Below, piece after piece: positions 26,901 through 37,900 of a stretch of DNA of 64,000 nt. Both the position numbers and the translations under genes were made by a program. Every line of letters starts with the position of its first letter. Positions within the stretch are counted from its first letter, which is position 1. This stretch comes from Tetraselmis striata (lineage: Eukaryota > Chlorophyta > Chlorodendrophyceae > Chlorodendrales > Chlorodendraceae). The notes below the pieces were generated by a model. That model worked only from the letters and a program-made list of their open reading frames with translations, ran no database searches and had not been told where the DNA came from. Where the stretch lies: the NCBI GenBank assembly GCA_006384855.1, contig VCJN01000169.1:104087-168086 (forward strand), written 5' to 3'.

Positions 26901-29356
26901 AGCCCCTCCCAACAGGCAAGGGCAAGGCAGCAACATCTGCCAGGCACAAGGAGAAGAAGCCCAGGGGTCGTAGCCACTCAGGCGGCATCACCCGCAACCG
27001 CAGCATGAGCAAGCGCGCCTCTCTCTCACTCACGACTCCGATTGGGAAACGGACGACGAAGCAGCCCAGCCATCTCAACGCTCGCATCAGTAACTGCCGT
27101 GCAATCCGCCGCAACAACAAACAGACTAGCTGCTCCAAGAACACCGGCCACTACTAACCCTTGTGCCCGGTGCAGCTACTCAGATATCACACAATCATGA
27201 CAACACTGTCCAAAACACAGGACACTCCATCGCAGATTACACTAACCCCCACACACAACAAATACTCACTCTTGTGAAGGATGGCATCGCAGCCCCCACT
27301 AATCCTACTAACAGGCTTATCGGTGGATAATTACTGAGCAACACTTAGCTATTCCGGTCAGCCCCCTTCCCCCATTCTCACCTTAGTAGCTGTAGGCGGG
27401 ACGCTACGGCAGCCTAAGCTTACCTACTGAGCTCTGAATGGGACAGACCTTACTTAGGTAGGGACAGCAGGGGGGCGCTGCTGTCCTAGCTACGATCCGC
27501 TGGAAGGAGGAGGGGCTTGGACACACAAGAGGACGGCCGGTAGCTTGAGCCTGTAATTACACCTAGTGTTGCCCTACCATGGTTGGAGACAGCACGCCCT
27601 AAGAACAACTCAGTCTGGGCCAGTGGAAGCAGCAGATTAGCAGCTGTAATCAATTTCAATTGCATTTCAAAGCGGTCCGACTTGCCGTGAAAAGCTTCCT
27701 CCCCCACCTCGCCGGGCGCAATGTCCTCCTGCACGAGGACAACCATGCGGTATGTCACGTTCTGTCGGGCCCAACCCCACGCTCTCCCGAGATGAATGGC
27801 CGAGCTGCGACGACTTTGGTGCTTGCTGGACTCGCACGGCATCCTACTGCGCGTGCGGTACATTCGCTCGGCAGCGAATATCTGGGCAGACCGTCTCAGC
27901 CGGCACCTCGACAGCGACGATTGGCAACTCGACCCCCTCATGTTATTGGAACTGGAGAGCCGGTTCGGCCCTCACTCCATCGACCGCTTCGCGTCCGCCC
28001 TCAACACCCTGCTCCCCCGCTAGAACGCGGCGTGGTTGGACCCGACGTGCGAGGCGGTGGACTCGTTGCACCTGCCGGATGCGGACTGGCGCCGCGAAAA
28101 CAACTGGTGCAACGCACCCTGGCCCCTGCTACCCGACCTCGTGCAGAAGTTGCAGCAGAGTGGCGCAGCGCGCGGCGACCGTCGTCGCGCCGCGATGGGA
28201 GGGCAAGGCGTGGTACCATGCACTCACCGAGATGGCAGTGGAGGAGCTCACGGTGGCGCCGCGCCCCGGTTTGTTCCGGCCGGGGCGGCGGGACGGGCGA
28301 GGTATGATCGGCAGGCCTCACTGGCCCGTGACTGTATTCCGCGTCCCCTTCCGGCATGGGTCTGCATGCTCCGAGGGGTCGTAAGTGCTACGCTATCCAT
28401 GTTTCCGGGCAGCGGCCACCAACTACCGGTTGTACATGCGGCACCAGTACGAGCTACAACGGTGAAGTACCGCGTCGAGGTCGCAAGCTGTACGACACCA
28501 TGGGCTGATTCGATGCGCCCGTACATGACACGGGTGCTGGGGTCTGACACCCTTGGCGCCCGAACCCTGGAGCTCCTATCAGCTGCGTGGGCGCCGGCCA
28601 CTGCGGCGTCGTACGCCATTTGCATGAAGCAATAATTCCGTTTCTGCGAAGAGGATTGACGACCGGCCATGGCTGCCGACCCCGGGACTATGGCACGGTA
28701 CGTCACATTGTTGGGCAACATGGGGACGATCAAGGCCTCCAGCTTGCAGCCCTACCTGTCGGCCGTCAACAACTTCTTCAAGGACCACGGCCGAGAGCCG
28801 ATGGCTCTGGGCGATCTGGTGAGCCGGGTCCGCAAGGGCCTTGCGGCGTCACAGGTGACGCTACACCCCGAGCTGATGCGGGCCCCATTGCCCGCACGTG
28901 TGGTGTTGAAAGCCATGACCCAAGCAAAAGCCCTACGGCTGGAGCTGGGACTTCCCTGGGGCACGGACCCAAGTACCGTGGTGCGCGTGGAGCTGTTCCG
29001 CGCCAGACTGGCAGTCGTCGTGCTTTGTCTGTTTTTCTGCCGCGGAGGAGCGGGGGTGGAGTGTCGTACGGGCGACCTCACGGTCGGCCCGGACGGCGGA
29101 ATCCTCCTATACCATCGTGACCGGAAAGGCCAGCGTGGCGCGGATGCAAGCAAGAAGTTGTTGTGTCAGGCTGCCAGCGTCAGCGCATGCCGACATCGCG
29201 GAGCTGCTGCACTACTTTGATGCCGCCCGTCAGGTGTTCGCCGGCGGCCGCGGGCCAGCGGCGCGATGGGCCATCAGCCAACGCGAGGGGCATGCCAAAT
29301 GCACGGCGGACACCCTCACCAGCTGGCTGCAACGGGTGCTGACAGCAGTGCCAGAG

Positions 29357-29389
<33 letters not shown>

Positions 29390-29947
29390 CGGAGTTCGCG
29401 TGGACGTCTCACTCCTTCCGCGTACGTGATCGGCGTGACGAAGCAGAAGATCAAGTACTTTGGCGGCTAGGCGATGGAGTCCAGCGTGGTGCTCGACTAT
29501 ATCGACCCAACAGTGATGCCGTGTCCGGCAGCATGGCACATCTTTGGCTGGATGACCCTCTGGGGCGGTCAACCAGCCAGGCTGCCACGCCAAGTGGCGA
29601 CATGATGGCAAAACTGCGAGCCCCTTGCTTTGCTAATGGTCATATTGAGAATTATAGAGGTTTGAATTGCACGGGGCTAAGTACGACGGGTGTTACCCGA
29701 CGTTACAAATACCGCCATACGCGGCTAGGACGCTACTGCCGTGTGCCCACGTCGTCCATTCCTCACCCCGATATGACGCCCCGCGACGCGGCGGTGTCTC
29801 CACCTTCTGCCTTTGCGCCAGCTTCCAGCTAGCGCAACCCACTCTTCCAAACCCTTTCATGCGTGCTTTAGGGCCTGAGCCCCTGTTACAAATATTGTAA
29901 GAGATCTGACATTGTTTTGGCAAAACCGCGAGCCCCCTGATTTGCTA
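23943..29947 (+). mobile_element. YR retroelement C (DIRS order) with RT, RNase H and tyrosine recombinase
   Basis: Fossil retroelement. Order: repeat A1 (23943-24143), gag-like region (about 24190-25270, with a Gly/Ser-rich end), reverse transcriptase (about 25350-26250; recognisable FSFDLQDGFY and LPMGWSLSP blocks), RNase H (about 26460-26602 and resuming at 27667; blocks LHTDSSGYGWG and LLHEDNHAV), tyrosine recombinase (about 28440-29590, ending in a VVLDYIDP block like that of A and B), repeat B1 (29604-29635), repeat A2 (29636-29837) and repeat B2 (29914-29947). The A1...B1-A2-B2 layout places it with PAT/Ngaro-like split-direct-repeat elements, such as those described in volvocine algae. 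A 1.06-kb insertion lies in RNase H. Frames are broken in several further places. A1 and A2 are about 97% alike by eye, so it is fairly recent. Confidence 0.85.
26592..27677. mobile_element. 1.06-kb insertion nested in element C, 11-bp target duplication
   Basis: The sequence tcaaagcggtc occurs at 26592-26602 and again at 27667-27677; the RNase H region stops at the first and resumes at the second. The 1064 bp between (26603-27666) are not part of the DIRS element. They include a glutamine/lysine-rich, coil-like open stretch (about 26700-27157) with no domain I recognise, no poly-A end and no clear terminal inverted repeats. Family unknown. Confidence 0.75.
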
Positions 29948-30813
29948 TTTGTAATTCACACCAGTACCGGTAGCGACGCTGACGTTGCCCGTGACGTTGT
30001 ACTACGCGGTAGGCTCTTGTTGCTTACGCTTTTGTAATTCAAACCGGTAGCGACGCTACCCTGTACCGATGACAAACATCTATGGACTCCGTCGTGAATT
30101 GGAGATACGCGAGATACGCGGCGGGCGGGTACCAGATTTTTTTTCCGCCTCCGGGATAGGACTGGCGGGTACCATTACGAGTGCAGGGTTAGGGCGACAG
30201 GGTACCCCCGGGCCCATATCCCGGGCCCTGGAAGTACCCCGTGCCCACCTACCGAGCGCGGGCCCATTCATGTTAAAGTACGGGTAGCAGACAGTCGCGA
30301 ATCCTTGTAGCGTAGTGAACTTGGAACCGCCACTCGCCAAAACGAACACGCAGGTCTGCCAACGAAGCTGCTGCACACGCTCCCCGGGTGTCCCGGCTGC
30401 AACTCAGCACTCACTGCAGGATCCCCCGGAAGCCGGGAGCGGGTGTCTTTGCGCTTCGCGCAGCGGTGCGAGTGACGCGAGCAGCCCGACCAACAGGCGG
30501 CCGGGACCACCTGCGAGCGGTGCCGTGCCGGCGCTAAGCCGCGACAGGACGGTGCTGGAGCTCCGGCGGCGGAGCGGGCAGCTGGCGTTGCAGTGGTGTG
30601 AGCTTTTCAAGGGAAGGTAGCACCCTCGAGCTCGTGCCTTTGCGACTAGCCCACCTCGCCGCGGAGGGGGGGCGGGGCACAATTGAGGTGAGGGCTGCGT
30701 CAGCACGGCAATTTTGTTAGCGCCCGGCGTTTGACTGCTACGGTCTCTCGGTCTCTGCGCGGCCGGGACCCCTATCCGCCACCCAGGCTCTGCTGGGAGG
30801 TGGAGCTTGCCTG
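29948..30813. other. Spacer and upstream region of the kinesin gene
   Basis: No gene recognised. The left half contains short caccggtagcgacgct duplications (29960-30060) and a 30-bp SINE-like remnant. The right half, GC-rich from 30.3 kb on, should include the promoter and leader of the kinesin gene; a minus-strand open stretch there (30404-31075) lies antisense to the kinesin N-terminus and is not supported. Confidence 0.5.
30125..30174 (-). mobile_element. Very short SINE-like remnant with 10-bp target duplication
   Basis: Thirty bases (30135-30164) matching the 3' end of the family (minus strand: cagtcctatcccggaggcgg then A-rich) are flanked by gcgggtacca at 30125-30134 and 30165-30174. 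Confidence 0.6.
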
Positions 30814-32259
30814 ATGCCGCGTGCCGGTGCTGAGTGTTGCGCGCAGACTGAGGAGGTGATGCGTGGAGTGGATCAAGACAGCGCGAGAGTGAACGGCCGC
30901 CTGTCTGTCGAGTTTTCGGGGGAGGCCCGGCGGCGAGGCGGTGCCGAGGGCGATTTGTCGAATAAAAATGGGGCGCCCGCTTATTCGGGCCGGCACCGGA
31001 CTGGCCGCTCTGCCTCGTACGAGCGCCTCTCCGCCGCAGGCTCCCCGCGGAGGACGTCGCTGCCCGGGCCGCCACGGCTGGCGGCTGGCCGATCGAAACC
31101 CAGCCGTGTTAGCCTCCCGGGCGGTGGCTGCCCGCCGAGGCCGGGCTCCTCTGGCGCGGGCCCGCAGGCGCTGGAGGGGCGCACCCCGCGGGAGGGGCCC
31201 AGTGGCGCAGCACTCGCCGCGCTGGCGGACACGCTGCGCCCGGCGCACGGGGCAGCAGGGCGTCGCGCTTCCTCCATGCTCCGACACGCGGACGTGCCGG
31301 TGTGTGTAGTGGTGCACGTGCGGCCGCTGGTGGGGCGCGAGCTGGAGCTGGGCTGCTCACGGTGTTTAAAGGTGGACGATGAGGGCACAGAGGTCAGCAA
31401 GCCTTGGCAGTCCTCCCCACAACTCTCATGTACTCACACTCCCTCTCTCTCACACGTATAGTCACATATGTGCACGCACGCACATCCAGTCTCATGAACA
31501 TACACATACACGCACACACCATGCCTCGATGCAGGCACTCTCTGGTCAGGCTCCACGGCCCAACCAGTGGGGGGCGCTGATGTTCTCTGCACTGCACCGC
31601 CACTGGGCTCGCAGGTGTCTGTGCCGGCAGCAGACAAGACTTTTAGCTTCGACCAGGTGTTTGGGGTGGGCGGCGTGCCGGCGGGGCAGCTGTACCCGCA
31701 GCACGTGGCGCCGCTGGTGGCCGGCGTGTTTGACGGCTTCAATGCAACCGTACTCGCGTACGGGCAGACGGGTAGCGGGAAGACGTTCACCATGGGCACC
31801 GGGCTGGTACATTGTCGCGGCGGCGGGCAGCCAGGTGGCCAGCAGGTGCAACTACCAGCCAGCACTCAGCTTCTGGCAGCCCCCTGCCCCGGCGCCCAAC
31901 TTTCCCATATATGGCACCCTCGGCAGCCCCGCTCCACCGAGCCTGGTCGGCATGTGTATCCGGGCGGCGCCACAGCTGACAGAGCCGCCCCCTCGCGCCA
32001 CAGGTTGCAACATCTAGCGGCGACATCGGCTCCCCCACCAAGATACCGGAGCACCCCAACTGGGTGGGCGTCGTCCCGGCGGTGATGGAGAGCCTCTTTG
32101 AGCGCGTGGGAGCGTGCGGGGAGGACGTGAGCGTGAGCGTCAAGTGCTCCTTCATTGAGATCTACCAGAACCACATCCGAGACCTGCTCACCCCCAATGA
32201 CGACGCCGCTGCAATCGAGCTCAGGTCAGTGGCGGCATCCCAGGGTGGACGAACAGCAC

Positions 32260-32294
<35 letters not shown>

Positions 32295-34963
32295 CCCTGG
32301 AGGCTACGCCCATGATGCGAACGCATATTGACACACACACACACACACACACACAGCTGAGTATCGCCGCCACCTCGTATCCATGGGGTGCAGGCAGCAG
32401 TCCCTTGTTGAGTCAGGGGCGTAGGTCAATGTCCCTCCAAGGGCCGCCGCAGCTCACACAGCCTGCCCTGGGGATTGCTTGCTGCGCGCAGGGAGGACAG
32501 TCAGTCGCGCATTCAGGTGCTTGGGGCGCGGGAGGTGGAGGCCCAGTCGCAGGGCGAGATGATGGAGTGGCTGCAGCGCGGCATGAGCTTCCGCGCCACG
32601 AGCGGCACCGCCATGAACCTGCACTCCTCGCGCAGCCACGCCATCTTCACCATCTCTGTCCAGCAGCGCCGTTCCGTGTACCTGGAGTACGGCGACGACT
32701 CCCCGCAGGCATCGCCGGCGGGCTCGGAGCGGGAGGTGCTGGGGCAGGAGTCGCTGGCGGCCAAGATGCACCTGGTGGACCTCGCCGGCAGCGAGCGGCT
32801 CAAGAAGAGCGGCGCCAGCGGGGTGCAGCAGCGGGAGGCGGCGTGCATCAACCTGGGCCTCCTCAACCTGCGCAACGTCATCGAGGCGCTGGTCACCAAG
32901 CTGCCCTTTGTGCCGTACCGCAGCAACAAGCTCACGCGCCTCCTGCAGGTGCCCGCCCCTCCCCTTTAGCTCTGAGCCCGAGCTCCAATGTGCCAATGTA
33001 CTAAAGGTACATAGGAACCGGGGAGGGGGCTAAGACGGATAGGGGGAGGGGGCACGAGTGGCGCACTGAGCCTCCAGGCGCGGCGCACAGGACTCGCTTG
33101 GCGGCAGCGCGCGGACGCTCTTTGTTGCGTGCGTGAGCCCCGCAGATAACAACATCGAGGAGACGCTGTCCACACTGACGTATGCCGCCGAGGCGCGAAA
33201 GATCAAGAACAAGCCGCTCTGCAACCGGGACAAGGAGAGCGAGCAGTTTGTGGCTCTCAAGGTGGGCGATGCGCGGGCGGTGGGACGGGCGGCGAGGGTG
33301 GGGATGCGCCTCGCCCGGTTGGGGGGGTCTCCTCCGACTGGATGCTGGCCTGGCCGTGGCAGGAGGAGCTGCGCCGCGTGCGGGAGGAGCTGCTCACGCT
33401 GAAGGCCGCGGGCGTGGGCGACCAGTACAGCCTGACGGCGGGCGCGTCCTTCGACCCCCCGCTGGCGGAGAGCTCGCCGATGGGGGACCTGCAGCAGGAA
33501 CGCGACAAGTGGCGCGCCCGGTGCGACCCCCACGCCCTCCTGCTCCCCTGGCACCCGAGCCTTGCGGTGCGGATTGGGTGACGGAGCGGGCCTGGGCTGG
33601 CGCAGGGCGACCCTGGCTGAGGCCAAGGCAGCGGAGGCGTCCGCCAGGCTCGGGGGGGCGGGCAGGCAGGCAGGCGCGCATTGGGACGAGACAATGGTGA
33701 GCTCCCGCCGCAGCGCGCGCTTTGGCTGCACCCGGCATGGCATTGGTGCGCTGTTGCGGCCACGCCGCGGCGCTCACTCGCCAGGAGGGGGGCGCTGACT
33801 CGGCGGGGCGGCGCGCTGCCGCAGGTGAGCGCCTCGGTGGACAAGTCGTTCTCGGTGCTTGCGGGTATCAGTGGGCCGGGCGGCGTGCACGAGCCGGCGG
33901 TCGACACCTCTTGCTCCTCCGAGGAGGCTTTCGCCGCTGCCTCGGTAAGCAGCGCCCTGCCGGACACACCCACGGACACGACTGCTGCGGCGGGCCCAGG
34001 GCAGCAGGAGGGCGCTGCCGTGGACTTACTCTCGCAGGCCTCCCCAAGCACGGGCGGACTCCAAGGTGCGAAGTCTCAGCGCTCCATCCGATGCCGGACC
34101 GAGTGCCAGTGCACCTCCACAAGCTGCCTGCCGTGGCTGGCCATCATTCCGCATGTTTCTGGGCATGCCATCCCCTGCGCAGGTGAGGAGAGGGAGCAGG
34201 ATGTGTTTGCACCAGATGGGGACGGCAATGGGCATGCTGCCTCTTTCCCGCAGGCCACGTTGCCACAGCCAGGCCCTTTCTCTCCTGAGGCACCCCCCCC
34301 CCCCCCCCCCCCCCCACACACACACAATATGCATGCGGTTGCCGACGCTCCTATAAGAACCCCTATTATTATAAGCCTCGCAGTGGGCTCACATGCAACC
34401 TATGAGAGCATTTGCCGTAGTCCCGCTGCAGTTTCAAACAATACAAGTATACCTTGTTCTGAATAAATGTACAATACAGACTCAAGAAATGTACTCAGTG
34501 CTTTCCGAAATTAATTGGCAGCACTAACGATGAAGCCGTATCCGTCAGGTTTTCTACTCGAATTATCCCAAACTATCAACACACTTTTGATTCGATTTGG
34601 AACGATTCTGTTTCTAATTGCCGATCTTCCATCCTAGCTGACCGTTGAGCTAAGCCTCACTATGGGCTCGCAGGCAGCCTATAAGAGCATTCGCTGCTGT
34701 CCTGCTGCAGTTTTGTCTACATTGGACCTCTGGCAAGCGGGGCGGGGTCTCATTCGCAGTTTTCTGACTACCGCTTCGGCACCCGTATACATAGATACAC
34801 ACATACATACATACATACATACATACATACACATACATACATACGTACATACATACATACATATATACATACGTACACATCCACATCCACATCCACATAC
34901 ATGCATACATACACACATACATACGTACACATACACACGCACATACACATACACATACATGCA

Positions 34964-34994
<31 letters not shown>

Positions 34995-37900
34995 GGGATC
35001 ACTAGCACTGATACAGGATTTGGTCGCCATTCATGGCCGAGCTCCAGCTCACCCGGGTTGCATGGCTGCTGGCAGGTGGGGCCCGGCGACGGGCAGTGGC
35101 TGCGCGACCTCCTCGGCGAGCAGCACTTTCAGCAGATCCAGGTATGCGCCCCTGTCTCCTCTGCCACCCCCCCCCCCCCCCTTCCACCCTGTCAACGCCC
35201 TACCTGTCCAGTCCTCCGGTCACTCCTTGGTCATAACGACCATGCCCCTGACGCCCCCCTCTTGCATGCCCAGCTGGATCACCAGCAGGCAGAGCTGTCC
35301 TCCAGGGCGCACTTTGCGGACGCCGCACGTGCGCGCCTGCTCACCCTGGAGGGCAGCCTACTGCAGCGCCGGGACGGCTTCCTGCGGCCGCCGCAGCACA
35401 AGGCGGAGGTGGTGGAGTGGGTGCAGCGCGCGACCTGCCTGGAGAACCAGGAGCAGGAGCTGGGCGTGATGCTGGAGGCGGAGATGGCGCGCCGCGCGAG
35501 CCTGGCGGCGGAGCTGCGCCTGGTGCGCTACAAGGTGCAGTGCGAGCGGGAGCTCGGCGGCGACAGCGAGCAGGTCTGGGCGCCCCGGCTGTGGCTTTTC
35601 CCCCAGCCGCACTGTTTGCTCTAGCCGGCGTCCTGCTAAAGTGGAGCGGAGGAGCCATCCCGTGGCATGCACGTGGCCTGACGCCTGGCCATGCAGGAGC
35701 GGGTGGCGGCGCTGGAGGGCGAGCTGGCGCGCAAGAGCGCGGACGTAGCGGAGCTTCAGCGGCTGCAGATCCAGGCGCGCGCGCTGTCGCGGTCCCAGGA
35801 GATGTCGAAGAAGAACCTCACCTGGATCACGCCGCAGGACGCGCGGCTGGTACTGGCCGCCACGTACCGCGCCGCTGCCAGCCAGTACGGCGAGCTGCTG
35901 GGGATGGGCGCGGAGGTGCTGCGCCTGCGGGCGGAGGTGCGCTGGCGCGACCGTCTCATGGGCGGCCTGCGGGCGCTCCTGCCGGAAAAGCTGACCTCCC
36001 TGCGCCAAGACCATAGCGCGGGACCGGCGGGCGTGCCGGAGGCGGCAGGGGCGGCTTTGCTGGCGCAGTCAGACAGCCTGAACCAGGTGAGACTGCCAGC
36101 AGTGTCACGGAAGAGTGCACCCCTTGCACATGTGTGTGTGGGGGGGGGGGGGGGGGAGGGGGGGATTTATTGCAAATACACCTTATGAGGTGAATGATCG
36201 TCGATAGCGAGGCGGACACCTGAAAGTCCTTATCTGCTTTCTAGTAGTAGTTGCTAGTGGCCACTTGCTTCTCATCAAATAAGCAACGGCATACGGGTGC
36301 CGGCGCGGTAATGGGAAGACGGCGAGTAAGAAGGTGCGCTGCCTGTCAACAGGTAGAATGTAGACGAAACTATCGCAGAACGCTAGAGAATGGTTCCTAT
36401 AGGTTACATGGTGGCAATGTGGGGCTGTTAGTAAGGGTTCCTACGGGTTCGACGCCGCCCGCATACCATCACTCCAGAGGCGGGTGTCATGACTCCCACC
36501 CATCCAATGTAGCTCACCGGGGCGATCTCGCACCGGGGCGGATGAGTTGTCTGCTGCCAGCACCGCTGCATCTGATGCATGGCCTGTTGGCACAACGCAG
36601 GCGGCCGGCGCGGCGGTGGCCACACCGCAACCGCCGGCCGTCGACGTGCGCAGCTTGATCGCCCGCGCCTGCGCGGCGCCCACGCCCGACACGGCGGCGT
36701 CCGCAGCGCAGCTGCTCGCGCAACTCAGCAGCAGCGCGGAGGCGATGGCAGCCTGCCGGCCCCCGGATGTGGCCGCGCTGTGCTCGATGCTCTCGCACGG
36801 CCAAGAGGGTTGCAGGTTGCCCCCCCCCCCCCCCCCCCCCTTCCCCCCTTCTCCAGACAAGCCATGCCCCCGTGCCCAGACACCGCGTGTGCTCCCCACG
36901 CTGGCATTGCTTGTACGTTGATTCGTGGCAGTGACCCTGGATGCCATGCATGCATGTGCGCTGGCAGCCAGCCTCGTTAGCTTCGTTATCGGCAGCCACA
37001 CCATGTTCCGCACAGCGGCCCACGTGGTGGGCAAGATGCCGCCAGCCTCACGGTTCGCAACCCTCAAAGGCTTGTCGGGCTTGCCAGTTCCCGAATGGAG
37101 CACCCCATAGGCTCAAACAACCTCAACTCCAACCCCTCTTGCCCGGACGCAGAATGGTCTTTGTCGAGGATGTGATAGACGCGGCCCACGCAGGGCGGGC
37201 AAGCTCCGTGTCGTGGTGCATGCCACCACGCCGATAACCGCATGGCGCAGCGCCAACGGCGCCGATCCTCGGAGTTCCACTCAATGTTGGAGCTCGGAAC
37301 GCCACAATCAGCAGGGCATGCGGCCTTGGCGAATCTCTCGCACTATGGAAAGCCGTTGTTTCCCACGGGCGCCGTCGCTGCGAATAATACTGTGAATAAG
37401 AACTTCCCTGCCCGCCAGAGGTCAAACGTAGCCGAAGCTACAGGGGACGTTCTTCTGGCTTGTTGCAATCAAGCCCCTTCAGAGACTTGTGATGAGGGTT
37501 CTTATGGCCGCATCGGCACTCGTATTCGATTCGGCTGGACGACTTTAGTCATCACCATGTTCATTTATCGAGGAGGGACTATTTCAAAGGGACGATGTTA
37601 TCAAGCTCTTCCCCAATGATACCTTAAGATGCAGCGATCATGGCCACTCTCCGCATGTGCCGCCCACAACTGTCACACGAAATAACCCTCCCCCCCCCCC
37701 CCCCCCCTCACCCCATACCCCCCGGTCCCTGCCCCGCATCATGATGTAGGTGTGCCAGTGCTCTATGCCTTGCCGCCATTGCACGCTCTGGCGCCACCAG
37801 GGCGGCCGCAGTGGTCGAGGCCGGTGCAACGGAGGCGCTGCTCGCCGCCCTGCGCGCCACCGCCACACCGGGCTGCACCGGGGAGGCAACGGACGAGGCG

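Noticed and set aside
34038-34065. Possible 28-bp microexon in kinesin intron 8
   Set aside because: It would break the phase match between the exons at 33944 and 35076 unless paired with another unseen exon.
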